Assembly: GCF_027943945.1 (NCBI RefSeq)
Contig: NZ_AP027141.1
Coordinates: forward strand, 310,001 to 374,000
Direction of reading: 5' to 3'
Length of the DNA: 64,000 nucleotides
Origin: Microbacterium terricola
Lineage (GTDB): Bacteria > Actinomycetota > Actinomycetes > Actinomycetales > Microbacteriaceae
The position numbers were made by a program, and so were the translations under genes. Under the pieces are notes generated by a model. It was not told the origin of the DNA and searched no databases. It saw only the letters and a list, made by a program, of their open reading frames with translations. Below, one piece after another: positions 60,536 to 64,000 of the stretch; position 1 is the stretch's first letter; the number at the start of each line of letters is the position of its first letter.

Positions 60536-61162
60536 TCAATCGCCGAAGATGCTCTCCGCGATCGCCGCGGTGTAGCCGGTGATCGCCATGTTCGAGTACT
60601 GCGTGTCGATCATCACGTCGTCGCGCCAGTAGACCGTCCTGCCGTCGGTGACCGGGTAGACCTCGTTCATCCAGGTCTTCTCGCAGCGGGTGCCCTCATC
60701 GGGCGAGTAGCAGGTGAAGCCGTCGTCGGCGAGCTCGTTCATGAGGTCGAGCGCGGGTCCGCGCCACATGCGGCTGATGGTGGTCGCCATCCGGGTCGTG
60801 TCGGCACTGGGCTCGCCCCACACGCAGATCAGCGATCCATCGGGCTGCACGCCGTTCGGGGCGAACGCGGGGTCGTTCAGCGGCACGTCCTCGAGCTGGT
60901 CGAGCACGTCCGCGCTGAGGATCGCGCGGCAGTCGGTCGGCAGCGCGGCGGACGTCGCCTCCGGCGTCGGGGTCGCACTCGGGGCAGGGGACTCGGCGGT
61001 GGCGCTCGGCGAGGCGCTCGGTGCGGCGGCGCTCGCCGGGCTGCTCGACGACGGGGTGGGCGTTCCCGTCGCGCAGGCCGTCAGCGTCGTCAACACCAGG
61101 AGAGCGGATGCCGCCGCCCCGGCGATCGTGATCAGTCGCGCCACCTGCCGTCTCTGAGCCAT
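60536..61162 (-). CDS. Lipoprotein, remote paralogue of the convergent neighbour
   Basis: A 208-residue lipoprotein: signal peptide with lipobox LTAC (lipidated Cys ~30), a Ser/Pro/Ala-rich linker to ~75, then a domain with Cys in PTDCRAILSADVL, LICVWGE, GFTCYS and TRCEKTW, ending NMAITGYTAAIAESIFGD. Order and spacing of the four Cys, the DC-x-x-(I/L)-x-x-D opening and the GFxC step match the upstream convergent protein. The start is ATG 61162, six bases after TATCGT (61174-61169). Only 10 bases separate the two convergent stops. Function unknown. Confidence 0.68.
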   Translation of the reverse strand: MAQRRQVARLITIAGAAASALLVLTTLTACATGTPTPSSSSPASAAAPSASPSATAESPAPSATPTPEATSAALPTDCRAILSADVLDQLEDVPLNDPAFAPNGVQPDGSLICVWGEPSADTTRMATTISRMWRGPALDLMNELADDGFTCYSPDEGTRCEKTWMNEVYPVTDGRTVYWRDDVMIDTQYSNMAITGYTAAIAESIFGD

Positions 61163-61253
61163 GCCGCCACGATAACCGCGACGCCGTGCCGCGAGGGGAA
61201 GGCGGCGCCGAAACAGCGCGGCATGCCTCCCCGGTTCGCGTCCCTCTTCGCGT

Positions 61254-61259
61254 TACTCT
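61254..61259 (+). promoter_or_regulatory. Possible -10 box for the membrane protein pair
   Basis: TACTCT at 61254-61259 lies about 40 bases before ATG 61300; the transcript would carry the GAGGAG ribosome site at 61286-61291. The rest of the 61163-61299 gap holds only the divergent leaderless box of the lipoprotein gene. Confidence 0.3.
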
Positions 61260-61299
61260 CGCTGTGGCGGGGACGAGCCCTGCGTGAGGAGTGCATCCG

Positions 61300-62352
61300 A
61301 TGAGTGATCCCACATCGAGGTACGGCGAACCCGTCGAAGAGCCCACCGAGGTGGACGACGTCGTCGGGCGCGCCCACGAGGGCCTGGCCGACGCCGAGGC
61401 CGCCGGTCGCGATGCTGTGGACACCCCGGCCGACGAGGCCGCAACCCCGGACGCCCCTGTCGAGCCCGCCGTCGCAGACGCCGAGCCCGCCGTCGCCGAG
61501 CCTTCGGCCGCTGAGCCGGTCGCCGTCGAACCCGTCGCAGACGAGCCGGCCGCCGCCGCTCCCGTCGAGACGGCAGCCGCAGCGCCGGTCGCTGCCGAGC
61601 CCGCCTCTGCCGAGCCCGCCTACACGGAGCCCGCCTACACGGAGCCCGCCTACGAGCCCGCCGCCGACGACACGGTCGCGTACGGCGCGACGACCCCCGC
61701 GGGCGACTACGCCGCGGCCACGGCCGCCTACGCGACGCCCGGTGAGGCGTACGCAGAGGCGCCCGCCTATGCCGCACCCGCCCCGCAGCCGATCTTCGTC
61801 CAGGCGCCGGAGGCGCCCCGTCCCCGCGGCAACCGTGCGGCGGCCGGTGCGATCGGCCTGCTCGCCGCGATCGCGTTCGGCGTGCTGTACCTGGCCGCGT
61901 GGTTCGGCTTCGCCGCGATCGACGGCTCGGTCGACCAGGCCAACGCCGTCGACTCCCTCGTCGAGGTGCTCGGCACAGCCGCCTTCTGGGTGCCGGTGGT
62001 CGTGTTCTTCCTCGCGTTCTGGCTGCTCGGCGCGATCATCAATCGCGGTCGCTGGGGCGCTTGGGTCATCTTCGGCCTGCTGGTCGGGTTCGCCAGCTAC
62101 GGCGGGCACCTGCTCGGCCAGCTGTTCCAGGCGCCGTTCTGGACGCTGACCGCCGCGCAGGGCGCCGATCTCGTCGAGGAGCAGCTGCTGGCGCCCCTCG
62201 CGATCGCTGCGCTCGTGATCGGCCGCGAGCTGACCATCTGGTTCGGCGCGTGGGTCGCCGCACGCGGCAAGCGCGTGACCGAGCTGAACATCGAGGCGCG
62301 CCGCGAATACGAGCGCACGCTCGAGGCGGGCCCGCAGCTCGTCCAGCAGTAG
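61300..62352 (+). CDS. Membrane protein with long acidic Ala/Pro/Glu-rich N-terminus
   Basis: A 350-residue protein. Residues 1-180 are low-complexity and acidic, with repeated EPA units and three EPAY repeats. After a basic PRPRGNRAAAG junction come about four membrane helices (GAIGLLAAIAFGVLYLAAWF, FWVPVVVFFLAFWLLGAII, WGAWVIFGLLVGFASYGG, PLAIAALVIGRELTIWFGAW). The soluble tail is probably cytoplasmic. Function unknown. The start is ATG 61300 with GAGGAG eight bases upstream; GTG 61291 overlaps that site. The next gene starts one base after its stop codon. Confidence 0.7.
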   Translation: MSDPTSRYGEPVEEPTEVDDVVGRAHEGLADAEAAGRDAVDTPADEAATPDAPVEPAVADAEPAVAEPSAAEPVAVEPVADEPAAAAPVETAAAAPVAAEPASAEPAYTEPAYTEPAYEPAADDTVAYGATTPAGDYAAATAAYATPGEAYAEAPAYAAPAPQPIFVQAPEAPRPRGNRAAAGAIGLLAAIAFGVLYLAAWFGFAAIDGSVDQANAVDSLVEVLGTAAFWVPVVVFFLAFWLLGAIINRGRWGAWVIFGLLVGFASYGGHLLGQLFQAPFWTLTAAQGADLVEEQLLAPLAIAALVIGRELTIWFGAWVAARGKRVTELNIEARREYERTLEAGPQLVQQ

Positions 62353-62835
62353 GTGTCCGAGGCGCCCGAGTCCGCAGGCGGCCGGGTCCGCCCGCTCGTC
62401 GCGGTCGCATTCGCGACGGTCGGTTTCGTGGCGCTCGTGATCTTCGGACTGGGGATGCTGTCGCTCGCGCTCGATGAGGACGTCATCTCCGTGCCGGGGC
62501 TCGGGCAGCTGCCCGGCGTCGTCGCCACGACGACGGCCGCGCTGGTCTTCGCCGGCGGGCTCTGGAGCGCTGTGCGGGTGCCGCATCCGTCCTTCTGGGC
62601 AGCGCCCGTCGTCGCGCTGGCCGTCGCGCTCGGCTACGTGGGCGCGCTGTGGGTCACGGCGCTGGTCGTCGGCGCCGATCCCGCCGCAGCGACGGCTGCC
62701 GCCGGTCGCATCGCCACCACCGGTTTCGGCGCGATCATCGCCGGTGCCGCTCTCGTCGCCGCGTGGGCGGGCATCGCTCTCGTGCGCACGCGCGCCCGCC
62801 GGCCGCGCTGGCCCTGGGAGCGCGACGAGGAGTGA
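62353..62835 (+). CDS. Small membrane protein
   Basis: A 160-residue protein with about four membrane helices (PLVAVAFATVGFVALVIFGLG, GVVATTTAALVFAGGLW, WAAPVVALAVALGYVGALWV, IIAGAALVAAWAGIALV) and a basic/acidic tail (RRPRWPWERDEE). Function unknown. The GTG start at 62353 directly follows the upstream stop TAG, so the two membrane genes form an operon. Confidence 0.68.
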   Translation: MSEAPESAGGRVRPLVAVAFATVGFVALVIFGLGMLSLALDEDVISVPGLGQLPGVVATTTAALVFAGGLWSAVRVPHPSFWAAPVVALAVALGYVGALWVTALVVGADPAAATAAAGRIATTGFGAIIAGAALVAAWAGIALVRTRARRPRWPWERDEE

Positions 62836-62907
62836 GTCGCCCCTCCGGCCGGACCGACTCGGTCGCCCGGCAGGGCGCGAAAGCCCTGATTCCCCGGCGG
62901 ATACGGC

Positions 62908-62919
62908 TACCGTTGACAC
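62908..62919 (+). promoter_or_regulatory. Leaderless -10 box (unknown gene)
   Basis: TACCGT at 62908-62913, six bases before GTG 62920. Confidence 0.45.
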
Positions 62920-63585
62920 GTGGAGCGCTCGCTCGAGACGCAGGTCAGCCAGGCGGTGGACGCCTGGCTGCGCTGGCTGCCCCGCTGGGAGCCCGCCACG
63001 CACCGCGGTAGGGTCGCCCCCTGCCGCCGCTGCTTCGGCTCGCCCGTGCTCTCGGCCGCCGGCCTGGGGTCCGACATCCCGCACGGTGTGCAGCACGGGC
63101 TCTCCACCCGCATCAAGACGATCGTCGACCACTCCGTCGCCGAGTACACCGCGCTGAACCTCCCGATGCTGCAGTCCGAGCTCGACCAGCAGTCCGCCCG
63201 CAACCGCGCGAGGAGCTACCGCCCGGCCGAGGGACTGGACCCGGAGTTCGAGGGGCTGCCGCTCGACCCTGAGCCGATGCCGGGAGCGCCCTTCCTGTTC
63301 ACCATCTCCGGCCTGGCCGAGGAAGCGGAGGCCGCGGTCCCCGCGCTGCCGCCGCTGAGCGACGACGCGAAGGCCGCCCTGCGTCAGGAGGTCGGCCTCG
63401 CCGACGACTACGCCAACATGGTCGGCCGCGAGGTCTGCACCATCCTGCTGCACCATCGCCTGCGCATCCAGGCGGCGATCACCGAGTACGTCGAGCCGCA
63501 GATCGCGGCGATGCTCGAGGAGCTCACCCGCTCGCTCGATGCGCCCTTCGACCCGAACGAGCCGCCGGCGCCGCCGCATCCCTGA
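62920..63585 (+). CDS. Hypothetical protein, possible partner of the kinase
   Basis: A 221-residue soluble protein that I do not recognise. It has a CRRC pair near residue 35 (RVAPCRRCFGSPV), a helical middle (LNLPMLQSELDQQSARNRARSYRP), an acidic Pro-rich stretch, and a helical C-terminal part (YANMVGREVCTILLHHRLRIQAAITEYVEPQIAAMLEEL). Without a second Cys pair nearby, a zinc ribbon is doubtful. The GTG start follows a leaderless box. It lies 87 bases upstream of the kinase gene in the same direction. Confidence 0.6.
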   Translation: MERSLETQVSQAVDAWLRWLPRWEPATHRGRVAPCRRCFGSPVLSAAGLGSDIPHGVQHGLSTRIKTIVDHSVAEYTALNLPMLQSELDQQSARNRARSYRPAEGLDPEFEGLPLDPEPMPGAPFLFTISGLAEEAEAAVPALPPLSDDAKAALRQEVGLADDYANMVGREVCTILLHHRLRIQAAITEYVEPQIAAMLEELTRSLDAPFDPNEPPAPPHP

Positions 63586-63594
63586 CAGGTTTGT

Positions 63595-63600
63595 TAGCAT
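63595..63600 (+). promoter_or_regulatory. Possible -10 box of the kinase gene
   Basis: TAGCAT at 63595-63600, about 70 bases before GTG 63673. The leader between them contains a GC-rich dyad but nothing definable. Confidence 0.3.
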
Positions 63601-63672
63601 GGCCGGGCTGGCCGTCCAACGGCGCTGGGGCCCGCCGACACCCGGCGGTGAGACTTCCTGGGGAGGTATCGG

Positions 63673-64000
63673 GTGGCAACACGCCTGCCGTCTGCTCCCC
63701 CCATCCTGCCCGGGCTCGCCTATATCCGTCCGCTCGGCTCCGGCGGCTTCGCCGACGTCTTCCTCTATGAGCAGGACATGCCGCGGCGCAATGTCGCGGT
63801 GAAGGTGCTGCCGAGCGACGTGCGCGATCCCGACCTCCGCCGCATGTTCAACGCCGAGGCCGATGTGCTCGCGCACCTGTCCGCGCACCCCTCGATCGTG
63901 ACCGTCTACCAGGCCGGCATCTCCGCCGAGGGCCGGCCGTACATAGTGATGGAGTTCTGCCCCGGTTCGCTGGCGCAGCGCTACCGGATCGAACGCATCC
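63673..64000 (+). CDS. Serine/threonine protein kinase, N-terminal part (cut by window end)
   Basis: The first 109 residues are visible. They hold the kinase glycine loop IRPLGSGGFADVFLYEQ, the ATP-anchoring Lys in NVAVKVLPSD, the helix-C Glu in NAEADVLAHL, HPSIVTVYQAG and hinge IVMEFCPG. This is the N-lobe of a Hanks-type (Pkn-like) kinase. The start is GTG 63673 with GGGAGG six bases upstream. The catalytic loop and any membrane segment lie beyond the window. Confidence 0.88.
   Translation, partial: MATRLPSAPPILPGLAYIRPLGSGGFADVFLYEQDMPRRNVAVKVLPSDVRDPDLRRMFNAEADVLAHLSAHPSIVTVYQAGISAEGRPYIVMEFCPGSLAQRYRIERI

Overview
The window is very GC-rich DNA, dense with genes on both strands, and fits an actinobacterium of the Microbacteriaceae, most likely Microbacterium or a close relative. 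The main signs are the lhr-nei2 pair seen in other Actinobacteria, a DivIVA-type coiled-coil protein, a TTG-started RpoB of about 1164 residues followed by RpoC, a very large share of GTG starts, and many genes whose start codon lies six bases after a TANNNT box, as expected for leaderless actinobacterial mRNAs. I saw no rRNA, tRNA, CRISPR array, insertion sequence or prophage. Repeats are limited to short palindromic intergenic elements.

Layout. 1-13.4 kb: tail of a YitT-type membrane protein, a Pro/Thr/Glu-rich lipoprotein, nei2 and lhr (DNA repair), an ABC-F ATPase with a 249-base leader, an alpha/beta hydrolase, a Nudix-like protein, a DivIVA-like protein and an M3 oligopeptidase. 13.4-19.1 kb: a compact four-gene module of ECF sigma factor, a small non-membrane partner, a cytoplasmic subtilisin-like protease with five tandem NPYTRS repeats, and a TPR-CHAT (caspase-like) protease, ending at a 15-bp hairpin. 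19.1-24.3 kb: threonine aldolase, MFS transporter, SDR plus a DUF6421-like protein, and a divergent Lrp/AsnC regulator with a perfect palindrome between the starts.

24.5-36.1 kb: a ten-kilobase minus-strand operon that looks like reductive pyrimidine catabolism. It holds a beta-ureidopropionase-like amidase, a dihydropyrimidinase, an LLM flavin/F420 oxidoreductase, a complete NMT1/Thi5-type ABC importer with two permeases, an omega-amino-acid aminotransferase and a (methyl)malonate-semialdehyde dehydrogenase. A divergent MocR-type regulator lies at its head. Together these genes would take up a pyrimidine-like compound and convert the dihydro form to beta-alanine, malonate semialdehyde and acetyl-CoA. 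No classical dihydropyrimidine dehydrogenase is present.

36.2-46.8 kb: a NarL-type two-component system, a hemerythrin-like protein, a MacB/FtsX-type ABC transporter, several small genes (SRPBCC-like, ComB-like, SprT-like, TPR), a spermidine-synthase-like protein, and a divergent 5-oxoprolinase operon (pxpA, fused pxpB-pxpC). 46.9-52.1 kb: two adjacent 875-residue paralogues with DUF4062, NB-ARC-type NTPase and TPR-like regions, a receptor-like (STAND) pair. 52.1-64 kb: rpoB-rpoC with a clear promoter and terminator, two convergent secreted proteins that look like remote paralogues, two membrane proteins, one unknown gene, and the start of a Ser/Thr protein kinase cut by the window end.

The best candidates for an undescribed system are the sigma-S8-CHAT module and the tandem DUF4062-STAND pair. 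All function statements come from reading motifs; no database search was possible.
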